A stretch of DNA of 64,000 bases from Micromonospora tulbaghiae (GTDB lineage Bacteria; Actinomycetota; Actinomycetes; Mycobacteriales; Micromonosporaceae), in contig NZ_FMCQ01000002.1 in NCBI RefSeq assembly GCF_900091605.1, positions 248,001 through 312,000 of the forward strand, in the 5' to 3' direction. Shown here piece by piece: positions 56,770-64,000 of this stretch; the first letter of the stretch is position 1; the number at the start of each line of letters is the position of its first letter. The position numbers were made by a program, and so were the translations under genes. The notes beneath the pieces were generated by a model. That model worked only from the letters and a program-made list of their open reading frames with translations. It was not told where the DNA came from and made no database searches.

Positions 56770-59490
56770 TCAGCAGATCTTCTTCGCCAGAGCGGTGGTG
56801 GCGCCGCCGTGCTCGTACGAGACGAGCAGCGAGGTGCCGGCCGGAAGCGACCCGCTCAGCGGCAGGACGAGGGTGCCGTCCTTGCGCAGCTCGGCCTCGG
56901 CCTCCGCCACGACCCGGGTGCCGTCCCAGAGGAAGGCTCGGGCGGTGCCGGCCTTCTTCACCTGCAGCTGCACGGACACCTTGCTCGCGCTGCGGGTGAC
57001 CTTCTTGATCTTCACGGTGTTGTCCGCCAGCTTGGCGTAACCACCCGGTGCGACCCCGTCCGAGACGGACTGCAGCAGGGTCTGCGGCGACTCCACGCTC
57101 AGCGCCGCGGTGTCGGGCATGATCGGAGCCTTCGGCGCCGACGGCTTCGCCGGGAGGTCCGGCAGGAGCGCGTTGCCCCAGCGCCACGGGTCGGCCCGCA
57201 CGCCGCTCCAGGTCGACCAGCCGACCCGGGTCTGCGAGCTGAGGTCCTGCGTGTCCGAGTCGTTGACCAGGATGTTCAGGCCCATCCGGCTCGGGTCGAT
57301 GGTGTCCGGCAGCACGCTGAACGGAATCTTGACCTCGATCCGGTAACCCGTGTACGGGTTGCTGGTCACCACGGAGGCGATCTCCACACCCGGCGCGGTC
57401 TCCGGGCCGCCCTGGTGGTTGTCCCGCTCCCGGGCGAAGCACGGCGGGTTCCCGTTGGCCGGGTCGTTCGTGGCCGGGAAGAGCGCCATGTTGAACACCG
57501 TGGAGGTGTTCGCCGAGTTGCCGCGCGGGTCGATGCCGAACTCGATGTTGTCGTTACGCCGCGGACGCTTGCAGTCCTCCGGCGGCAGGACGGTGCCGAG
57601 CACGTCGTCGGTGATGTTGAAGATGGCGTACAGGGCGTCGTCGGTGTGGGTGAGCTGGGCGGTGCCGGAGATGTCCGACGCCGGGGCGGCGGTGCCCTCC
57701 CAGCGGGTCGAGATGTCGATGACCTCGCCGGTGTACTCGTGGTCGTGACCGTGGCCGTCCACCGTCGGCGCGGTGGCGGCCTTCGGGATCGTGGTGGTCG
57801 GCACCAGGTTGAACGCACCCGGCTCGCTCGCGCTGCCACCGGTGTAGCTGGTCTCGATCTGCACCCGGTAGGCGCCGTTGTCCGGGGCCCGGTTGGCCGT
57901 CGGCAGCGACGTGTCGGTGTTGGTGACGGTGAACGTCACCGAGGTGCTGGCGCCCGGCCGGAGGCCGCTGTACGGCACCTGCTGCTCGGCCACCGAGAAG
58001 CCGGCGGGGACGTTCAGCTTGACCGCGCCGGACTCGACCCGGGTGCCGTGGTTGGTCAGGTTGACCTTGACGCTACGGGTGCCGCCGCTGGGGATGTTCA
58101 GCAGGGACTCGATGAGCGCGTCGAGCTGCTGGGTCTTGTTGCGCACGGTCCAGGCGCGGAAGTCGGCGATCTCCTCCAGCGGCTCCAGGGTGCCGCGCAC
58201 CGGAGCGGTGCCCTGAACCCGGGCGCTGCTGGTGCCGCTGCCGTCCTTCTTGCTGGTGAGCGTGGCGTCGAGCTTGAAGCGGGTGCCCACCTCGACCTGC
58301 GCGGGCGGCGTGACGGTGAAGGTCTTCACGACCTCCTTGCCCGGGGTCAGCGTGCCGACGTTGCCGTTGCCGCTGACGCTCCAGCCGGCCGGGACGTTCA
58401 GGGTGACCTTGGCCCCCGGTACGGCCTTCTCGGCGTAGAGGACGGTGTCCACCTTGATGGGCTGGCCGCCGACGGCCTCCCAGTTGCGCGGACGCACGTG
58501 GATCTCGGTGCCGAGCGGCAGGCCGCCCGGAGCACGCAGGGTGGCACCCTGCAGCGCACCGGTGCCGGCGCCCACGTTCGGGTCCGGGTACGGCGTGCGG
58601 GTGTCGATCAGCGTCAGCCGGTTGCAGCCGATGGCGTCCGGGTTGGTCGTCGGGAAGGAGCTGTTGCCCCAGCCCTGCGACACGTACTCCCGGCGGGCCC
58701 AGGTCTGGACCGTGTTCCACCGGTTGCCGTCGTGCCGCGCCGACTCGTACCCCTGCCAGGTGCCGAAGATGACGTTGCTGGCCTCGGCCGGCGTGAACGT
58801 GGTCTCGCAGGCGGGGCCGTTGGTGCCGGTGGTGCCGCTGCCACCGGTCTGGAAGATGCGGGAGACCCGCCAGGGCTTGAGCCCTTCCTTCTTGATCTGC
58901 TCCGGGAACGCCTTCGGGTCGGCCGCCGCGTAGAAGGCCTCCACGGCCAGCATGGCCGCCTTCTGGTGGTTGCCGTGGTTGCCCTGGGTCGCCGAGGGGT
59001 TCATCGTGAGGATGACCTCGGGCTTGGTGGTCCGCAGGACCCGCACGATCCGGGACAGCGTCTCCTGGTGGCCCCAGACCTCCTCGGTCAGGGGAGCGCT
59101 GGCGGTGTACCAGAAGTCCAGCGCGTCCAGGTTGTAGATGTGCTCGACGCCGGCCCAGCCGACGGCCTTGCGCTCCTCGGCCTCCCGCAGGATGCCGAGC
59201 TCCGGGCCCTCCTCGAGACCGGTGGCGTTGCCACCGCCCTCACCGCGGGTGGTGGTGATGACGCCGGCCTTCATGCCGTGATACTCGTTCCAGTATCCGA
59301 GCATGCCGAGCTGGCCGGCCTCGTCGTCCGGGTGGGCGCCGATGAACATGATGTCCAGGTCGACCGGCTTGTCGGACTTCTTGGCCTGGGGCTTCGGTGC
59401 TGCTTGCTGGGGGTTGGCCTGGGCCGGAGTGGCCAGGCCCAACGACAGCAGACCGCACATGGCGATCGCTGCGCTGGTGCGCCATCTCAT
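56770..59490 (-). CDS. Secreted PIG-L family deacetylase with C-terminal CBM9-like domain
   Basis: A 906-residue exported protein. The signal peptide MRWRTSAAIAMCGLLSLGLA ends near residue 25 (TPAQA). The PIG-L domain (about 40-330) has the zinc motif AHPDDEAG near residue 52 and NPSATQGNHGNHQ further on. Two Ig/NEW3-like repeats follow (about 370-590; NVPAGWSVSGNGNVGTLTPG and NVPAGFSVAEQQVPYSG). Next comes a CBM9/DOMON-like region (about 600-790) and a short C-terminal beta domain ending in Cys. Predicted extracellular amide hydrolysis of N-acetyl sugars. ATG 59490 has GAGG 7 nt upstream; ATG 59496 is too close to it. Divergent from a ROK regulator. Confidence 0.86.
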   Translation of the reverse strand: MRWRTSAAIAMCGLLSLGLATPAQANPQQAAPKPQAKKSDKPVDLDIMFIGAHPDDEAGQLGMLGYWNEYHGMKAGVITTTRGEGGGNATGLEEGPELGILREAEERKAVGWAGVEHIYNLDALDFWYTASAPLTEEVWGHQETLSRIVRVLRTTKPEVILTMNPSATQGNHGNHQKAAMLAVEAFYAAADPKAFPEQIKKEGLKPWRVSRIFQTGGSGTTGTNGPACETTFTPAEASNVIFGTWQGYESARHDGNRWNTVQTWARREYVSQGWGNSSFPTTNPDAIGCNRLTLIDTRTPYPDPNVGAGTGALQGATLRAPGGLPLGTEIHVRPRNWEAVGGQPIKVDTVLYAEKAVPGAKVTLNVPAGWSVSGNGNVGTLTPGKEVVKTFTVTPPAQVEVGTRFKLDATLTSKKDGSGTSSARVQGTAPVRGTLEPLEEIADFRAWTVRNKTQQLDALIESLLNIPSGGTRSVKVNLTNHGTRVESGAVKLNVPAGFSVAEQQVPYSGLRPGASTSVTFTVTNTDTSLPTANRAPDNGAYRVQIETSYTGGSASEPGAFNLVPTTTIPKAATAPTVDGHGHDHEYTGEVIDISTRWEGTAAPASDISGTAQLTHTDDALYAIFNITDDVLGTVLPPEDCKRPRRNDNIEFGIDPRGNSANTSTVFNMALFPATNDPANGNPPCFARERDNHQGGPETAPGVEIASVVTSNPYTGYRIEVKIPFSVLPDTIDPSRMGLNILVNDSDTQDLSSQTRVGWSTWSGVRADPWRWGNALLPDLPAKPSAPKAPIMPDTAALSVESPQTLLQSVSDGVAPGGYAKLADNTVKIKKVTRSASKVSVQLQVKKAGTARAFLWDGTRVVAEAEAELRKDGTLVLPLSGSLPAGTSLLVSYEHGGATTALAKKIC

Positions 59491-60012
59491 GGGCATACCT
59501 CTTCGTCTCGAAGCGAGAGTGCTGCGGCTGGGGACGGTCGGCCCGGCACGGGCCGGCTGACACGTGGCTCGTGCCGGGCCGTGATGCAGACAGCTGTCCA
59601 CTGAGGACCGGGGGGTCCTCGGGGTCGTGGTGCTCGACAACGGGATGGTGGTGCTCGCGAACCGTCACGGCGTGAGCGGTACGCACGGTGGCGACGTCGG
59701 TCCACCGGAAGGCCTTCGGGCCGTAACCTAGGGATCTTGCGAAGCCGTCGTCAATAGCTCCGGACGACTTTCTTCCTTATCCGAATAAACGATCGGCCCT
59801 GCTCAGGACGATCATCGGGAGGTCGACCATGACCTGTGGACAGGCTATGTCCGGGTTTGTGGCCCCAATGTGGACCGGAGGGCTCGTTTTTGCCTGTCAT
59901 GTCGGGCTGGCCCCGGCCCGACCGGCTTGTCGGCCGGAGAATTTTCCCTGGTCCGCGGACCGAGATCATCTCGTTACTTGACGCCAGAATTTTTTCTCAC
60001 TAGGAAGAAAGT
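59491..60012. promoter_or_regulatory. 522-bp divergent regulatory region between PIG-L and ROK genes
   Basis: No gene is supported. For the ROK gene, TTGACG (59978-59983), a 17-bp spacer and TAGGAA (60001-60006) form a reasonable -35/-10 pair. A start site near 60012-60013 would make the mRNA almost leaderless, although AGGAAG also lies 5 nt before the GTG. AT-rich patches at 59757-59790 and 59986-60010 stand out from the GC-rich background and may hold ROK operators and the PIG-L promoter. Confidence 0.5.
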
Positions 60013-61161
60013 GTGTCTGACAAAGCCCCGACCAGCCCGGTCAGCCGTGAGCGGTCCCGTGAGATCAAGCGTCTCTCGGTGATCTTGGCCGCCCGGCAGG
60101 CCCGGCGGCTGTCCCGCGTGGACCTGGCCGAGATGACCGGCCTCTCGGCGGCCACTGTGACCGCGCTCGTGCGGGAACTCGTCGCCGAGGGCTACCTCAT
60201 CGAACGCGGCCCCGGCGCGCCAACCACCGGCCGGCCACGGGAGATGCTCGAGTTCAACCCCCGCGCCGAGCTCGTCGCGGCGGTGTCGCTGGAGCCGCCC
60301 CGGATCAGCTGCGAGATCGCCGACAGCGAGGGCGCGGTCATCGCGCACCGCGTCGCGCGGCTCGGCGCGAACGTGGTGGAGACCGTCTGCGAGTTCGTCC
60401 TCGACCTGGTCGGCGACAACCTGCCGTCGCTTCGCGGCGTCGCGATCGCGGTGCCCGGGGTGTCCAGCAACGGTGCGGTACGCCTCGCGCCGTCGGTCGG
60501 GCTGGTCGAGGCGTGGCCGATCGGCGAATCGGTGCAACGGCGGCTCGGCGTACCAGTGGTCGTCGACAACGACGTCAACCTCATGGCCGCCGGCGAGTGC
60601 GTCGCCGGCGCCGGCGCGGACGTGGCGAACCTGCTGCTGATCCACGTGGCCGACGGCATCGGCGCCGGCCTCGTGCTCGACGGCAAGGTCCGCCGCGGCG
60701 CCAGCGGAGCCGCGGGCGAGGTCGGCTTCCTGCCGCTGGGCGGCGCGACCGAGCGCCGCTACAGCGGCGTCGGCGAGTTCGAGGCCCGGTGGTCGGTCAA
60801 CGCCATCGCGGAGCGGGTGGTCGCGCTCAACCCGGGCCGCCGGCCCGAGTCGCCGGTACGGGAGCTGAGCCGGCTCGCCGCGACCTCGGCGCCCGCCCGC
60901 GACTACCTCGACGAGGTCCTCGGCGCCTGGGCCGGGCTCATCCTCTCCTGCGCCTGCGTGGTCGATCCGGGGCTGGTGCTGCTCAGCGGCGCCGCCGCGG
61001 AACTCGACGACCCGGCGCTCGACCAGCTCCAGACCCTCGTCTCCGCCCGGACCCCGGCACCCACCGAGGTGCGCCGGGCCACCCTCGGCGACCAGGCCGT
61101 GCTGCACGGAGCGATCAGCTACGCGCTCTCGGCCGCCGTGCCCCGGCCCTCGCTTCCCTGA
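60013..61161 (+). CDS. ROK-family transcriptional regulator
   Basis: A 382-residue protein with an N-terminal winged helix (about 15-75; LSRVDLAEMTGLSAATVTALV) and a ROK sugar-kinase-like domain. The latter has VVVDNDVNLMAAGE near residue 177 and DGIGAGLVLDGKVRRGASGAAGE near 215. The ROK zinc motif (GHxxxxxxxxxCxCGxxGC) is missing: the segment reads GEVGFLPLGGATERR without Cys, so sugar kinase activity is unlikely. It probably controls the divergent secreted deacetylase and/or the downstream ABC importer in response to a sugar. GTG 60013 follows AGGAAG by 5 nt. Confidence 0.88.
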   Translation: MSDKAPTSPVSRERSREIKRLSVILAARQARRLSRVDLAEMTGLSAATVTALVRELVAEGYLIERGPGAPTTGRPREMLEFNPRAELVAAVSLEPPRISCEIADSEGAVIAHRVARLGANVVETVCEFVLDLVGDNLPSLRGVAIAVPGVSSNGAVRLAPSVGLVEAWPIGESVQRRLGVPVVVDNDVNLMAAGECVAGAGADVANLLLIHVADGIGAGLVLDGKVRRGASGAAGEVGFLPLGGATERRYSGVGEFEARWSVNAIAERVVALNPGRRPESPVRELSRLAATSAPARDYLDEVLGAWAGLILSCACVVDPGLVLLSGAAAELDDPALDQLQTLVSARTPAPTEVRRATLGDQAVLHGAISYALSAAVPRPSLP

Positions 61162-61411
61162 CCACCACCTGACCTCGACGACCCCGACCCGACCCCGACA
61201 CCCACCCACCGTCACCGCCACCGTCGCGGCGACCGCGTCTCCACACGGGACGACCGGTCGCGGCGCGGTACGACGCGCCCCGGTCCGGGCGTGCGACCCG
61301 CGGACCTTCGACCCCGTCCCGGGGAACCGGCGAACCCGCCGGCGCCCCTGGTCGGGATCGCACACCGTCTTTTCCCGCTTCCGATAGTTCCCCCGCAAAG
61401 TGGAGGTACCA
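61162..61411 (+). promoter_or_regulatory. 250-bp spacer before the ABC importer
   Basis: No gene is seen. The first half is unusually purine-poor with repeated CGACCC/ACCC runs. The second half holds a likely promoter zone (around 61375-61395, GATAGTT) and GGAGG at 61402-61406. It may start the importer operon independently of the ROK gene. Confidence 0.4.
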
Positions 61412-62464
61412 ATGAAACGTCGTTTGGCCCTGGCCGTCGCGTTCAGCGCGCTGCTGGCCGTCAGCGCGTGCGGCAGCAGCGACGACGACAAGGACACCGG
61501 CTCCTCCGGCTCCGCGTCGGCCGAGAAGGTCGTCATCTACAGCGCCCGCGACAAGTCGGTCACCGACTACGTGGTCGAGCAGTTCACGACCAAGAACCCC
61601 GAGTACAAGGGCAAGGTCGAGGTGCTCAACATGGGCGCCCAGGAGGTGCTCGAGCGGGTCCGCGCCGAGAAGGCCAACCCGCAGGCGTCGGTCTGGTGGG
61701 GCGGCACCCAGCAGGGTCTCGCCGCCGGCGCGTCCGAGGGCCTGCTGGAGTCCTGGCAGCCGTCGTTCGCCTCGAAGATCGACGCGCGGTACAAGGACGC
61801 CGAGGGCCGCTGGTTCGGCGAGATCCTGCTGCCCGAGGTCATCATGTACAACAACAAGGCGCTGACCCCGGAGACCGCGCCGAAGGACTGGGACGACCTG
61901 GTCGACCCGAAGTGGAAAGACAAGATCATCATCCGGGACGTGGCCGCCTCCGGCACCATGCGCTCGATCTACGCCTCGATGATCCAGCGCTACACGGCCG
62001 ACGGGTCCAACCCGCAGCCCGGCTACGACTGGCTGCGCAAGCTCGACGCCAACACCGTCGAGTACGCCGCCAACCCCAGCGACCTCTACCTGAAGATGTC
62101 GCGTGAGCAGGGCGTGGTGAGCGCCTGGAACCTCCAGGACATCCTGCTCCAGGCCAACGAGAAGATGCCCTTCGGCTACGTGATGCCGGCCTCCGGCGCG
62201 CCGGTGCTCGTCGACGGCGTGGCCGCGGTCAAGGGCGGCAACAGCGAGGGTGCGAAGAAGTTCCTCGAGTTCCTGTTCGACGACTCGCTGCGGGCCAGCC
62301 TGGCCAAGGACTACTTCCAGATCCCCGCTGTCGACATCGCCGAGAAGCCCGAGTGGCTGACCAAGCTCGACCTCAAGCCGATGGACGTCGACTGGAACGT
62401 GATCGGCAAGAACGAGACCGCCTGGATCACCCACTGGAACGCCCAGATCAAGGGCAAGGGCTAA
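61412..62464 (+). CDS. ABC importer substrate-binding lipoprotein (iron/family 1 type)
   Basis: A 350-residue lipoprotein: signal peptide with lipobox ALLAVSAC and Cys20. A family 1 extracellular binding fold follows, opening with VVIYSARDKSVTDYVVEQF and continuing with WWGGTQQGLAAG and DWDDLVDPKWKDKIIIRD. This type (AfuA/FbpA-like) binds ferric iron or small anions and polyols; the sequence alone does not fix the ligand. I do not see the paired Tyr of ferric-binding proteins. ATG 61412 has GGAGG 5 nt upstream. It is followed by its ATPase and permease. Confidence 0.85.
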   Translation: MKRRLALAVAFSALLAVSACGSSDDDKDTGSSGSASAEKVVIYSARDKSVTDYVVEQFTTKNPEYKGKVEVLNMGAQEVLERVRAEKANPQASVWWGGTQQGLAAGASEGLLESWQPSFASKIDARYKDAEGRWFGEILLPEVIMYNNKALTPETAPKDWDDLVDPKWKDKIIIRDVAASGTMRSIYASMIQRYTADGSNPQPGYDWLRKLDANTVEYAANPSDLYLKMSREQGVVSAWNLQDILLQANEKMPFGYVMPASGAPVLVDGVAAVKGGNSEGAKKFLEFLFDDSLRASLAKDYFQIPAVDIAEKPEWLTKLDLKPMDVDWNVIGKNETAWITHWNAQIKGKG

Positions 62465-62525
62465 GACGCTCGGAACCGGGCCGTGCTCCGGCATGGCCCG
62501 GCTTCGTCCTGGAAGGACCCACGAA

Positions 62526-63599
62526 ATGATCGATGTCCGACTGACGGCGGTCAGTAAGCGCTTCGCCAAGTCGAGCGACTCCGCGGCGGTCGATGACGTC
62601 ACCGTCACCATCGGAGCCGGCGAGTTCTTCACGCTGCTCGGACCGAGCGGTTGTGGCAAGACGACGACGCTGCGCATGGTGGCCGGCTTCTACTTCCCGA
62701 CCTCCGGTCACATCCACTTCGGCGACGACGACGTCACGCACTGGACGCCGAACAAGCGGGACACCGGCATGGTGTTCCAGAACTACGCGCTGTTCCCGCA
62801 CATGACGGTGGCACAGAACGTCGCCTACGGGCTCAAGGTCCGCCGGGTCTCCCGCGCCGACCAGGCCCGCCGGGTGGAGGAGGCGCTCGCCCAGGTGCAC
62901 CTCGCCGGGTACGGCGACCGGCGCATCGACGCGCTCTCCGGTGGCCAGCAGCAGCGCGTCGCGCTGGCGCGGGCCCTGGTGATCCGCCCGCGCACCATGC
63001 TGCTCGACGAGCCGCTGTCGAACCTCGACGCGAAGCTGCGCGAGGAGACCCGCGCCGAGATCCGGCGCATCCAGCGGGAGAGCGGCACCACCTCGATCTA
63101 CGTCACGCACGACCAGGCCGAGGCGATGGCGATGTCGGACCGGATCGCGGTCATGGAGTCCGGCCGGGTCCAGCAGGTCGGCACCCCGCACGAGGTCTAC
63201 TACCAGCCCGCGAACGCGTTCGTGGCCCGGTTCATCGGACGCAGCAACGTGCTGAGCCTGCCGGTGACCGGCGCGGGGGAGCAGCGCGTCCAGGTACGCC
63301 TGCCCGGCGGCGCCTCGATCGAGGTCGGCGCTCCCGCCGGACACGGGCTGGCCGAAGGCGACACCGCACTAGTCTCCGCGCGCCCCGAGCACATCGCGCT
63401 CGGCGGCGACGACGACACGGCGTCCCTGCGGGGCCGGGTCAGCCACGTCGAGTTCACCGGCATGGCCACCCACGTCACGGTCGACGTGGACGGCGACGAG
63501 GTGATGGCCGCGCTGGTCGACGCGCCCGCCGGTATGGCGCTCGGCGACGTCGTAGGCCTGCGGCTCGTACCGGAGCGGCTCTGGGTGGTCAAGCCGTGA
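62526..63599 (+). CDS. ABC importer ATPase (PotA/FbpC-like)
   Basis: A 357-residue ATPase. Walker A is GPSGCGKTTT, Q-loop VFQNYALFPHM, signature LSGGQQQRVALARAL, Walker B MLLDEPLSNLD and switch His VTHDQAEAM. A C-terminal TOBE-like regulatory domain follows (about 235-355, including SARPEHIALGG). It belongs to the iron/spermidine/putrescine-type importers and serves the lipoprotein upstream and permease downstream. GGAAGGA precedes ATG 62526; its stop overlaps the permease GTG. Confidence 0.9.
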   Translation: MIDVRLTAVSKRFAKSSDSAAVDDVTVTIGAGEFFTLLGPSGCGKTTTLRMVAGFYFPTSGHIHFGDDDVTHWTPNKRDTGMVFQNYALFPHMTVAQNVAYGLKVRRVSRADQARRVEEALAQVHLAGYGDRRIDALSGGQQQRVALARALVIRPRTMLLDEPLSNLDAKLREETRAEIRRIQRESGTTSIYVTHDQAEAMAMSDRIAVMESGRVQQVGTPHEVYYQPANAFVARFIGRSNVLSLPVTGAGEQRVQVRLPGGASIEVGAPAGHGLAEGDTALVSARPEHIALGGDDDTASLRGRVSHVEFTGMATHVTVDVDGDEVMAALVDAPAGMALGDVVGLRLVPERLWVVKP

Positions 63600-64000
63600 C
63601 CGCTGCGACCCCGACCGCCCCCGGCTGGGCGGCGGCCCTCGGCCGGCGCCTGGCCGGCGGAGCGAACTCCCGATGGTTCCCCTACCTGCTGGTGCTGCCG
63701 CTGGTCCTGGTGCTCTGGGGCTTCGTCGTCCAGCCGATGTTCGCCACCTTCCGGGAGAGCGTCAGCGCCAACGGCACCGACAACTACCTCCAGTTCCTCT
63801 CCTCCTCCGGGGTGGCCCGCGAGTCGCTGTTCACCTCGCTGTTCATCTCGGCGGCGAGCGTGCTGCTCTGCGGCGTCGTCGGCGTGGCGATGGCGTTCCT
63901 GCTCAAGCGCTTCCACTTCCGCGGCCGGCGGCTCATCGAGGCGTTCATCCTGGTGCCGGCGGCCCTGCCGCCGCTGATCGGGGCCGTCTCCTTCCAGCTG
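63596..64000 (+). CDS. ABC importer permease, partial (runs off right edge)
   Basis: An open frame of 135 codons from GTG 63596 (GTGA overlap with the ATPase stop) continues to the window end without a stop. After about 28 residues comes a first membrane helix (YLLVLPLVLVLWGFVV). Later there is a binding-protein-dependent transport inner-membrane region with SLFISAASVLLCGVVGVAMA and FILVPAALPPLIG. It is the membrane channel of the preceding importer; the C-terminus lies outside the window. Confidence 0.85.
   Translation, partial: MTAATPTAPGWAAALGRRLAGGANSRWFPYLLVLPLVLVLWGFVVQPMFATFRESVSANGTDNYLQFLSSSGVARESLFTSLFISAASVLLCGVVGVAMAFLLKRFHFRGRRLIEAFILVPAALPPLIGAVSFQL

Noticed and set aside
60013..61161. 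ROK sugar kinase (enzyme)
   Set aside because: A winged-helix N-terminus is present and the ROK zinc Cys motif is missing, so it is called a regulator.

Overview
The window is very GC-rich DNA with overlapping, ATGA/GTGA-coupled genes and actinobacterial families throughout (mbtH, DrrAB, MocR and ROK regulators, IdeR-like iron boxes). It looks like a Micromonospora-type actinomycete; the genus is an inference. No rRNA, tRNA, CRISPR array, insertion sequence or phage gene was seen.

The main feature, about 602-42317, is a single-direction biosynthetic cluster of roughly 42 kb. It joins a type II (discrete-enzyme) highly reducing polyketide pathway to a six-module NRPS. The acyl-chain genes flank the NRPS. 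On the left are two tandem ketosynthase / chain-length-factor-like pairs, an alpha/beta hydrolase, a double-hotdog protein, a DsbA/HCCA-isomerase-like protein and a KAS III. On the right are a FabG-type ketoreductase, two complementary hotdog dehydratase-like subunits, an ACP, a second hydrolase and a second isomerase. Precursor genes supply two unusual residues: SbnA/SbnB homologues for 2,3-diaminopropionate (Dap) and glutamate mutase GlmS/GlmE homologues for 3-methylaspartate. The NRPS reads C-A-PCP-E-C-A-PCP-E (protein 1), then C-A-PCP-E-C-A-PCP-C-A-PCP-C-A-PCP-TE (protein 2). Hand-read pocket residues give Ser at module 2, a Val-like code at module 4, a Dab/Dap-like code at module 5 and an Asp/Asn-like code at module 6, matching the precursor genes. 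A DrrAB exporter and an MbtH protein complete the set. The parts list fits a cinnamoyl- or polyenoyl-capped peptide with Dap and methyl-Asp. From memory, the coprisamides of insect-gut actinomycetes have this composition; that link is recalled, not searched. Three spacers hold 11-nt-phased CGAG-type heptamers resembling SARP operators, although no SARP gene is in the window.

A perfect 20-bp hairpin (42321-42364) ends the cluster. A convergent MMPL transporter follows, then a divergent MocR regulator / FAD oxidoreductase pair. From 47700 to 54280 lies an arsenic-resistance island: arsR, arsC, ACR3 pump, an ArsR-ArsC fusion, a Cys-bearing arsR, a tiny CxxC protein, another arsR, an ArsO-like flavoprotein and an MFS transporter. 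Two minus-strand genes with iron-box-like sites upstream follow (DUF2470 and DUF1540). Then come a VanZ-like membrane protein, a large secreted PIG-L deacetylase divergent from a ROK repressor, and the start of an ABC importer operon that runs off the right edge. The left edge cuts a small membrane protein of the DUF3995 type.
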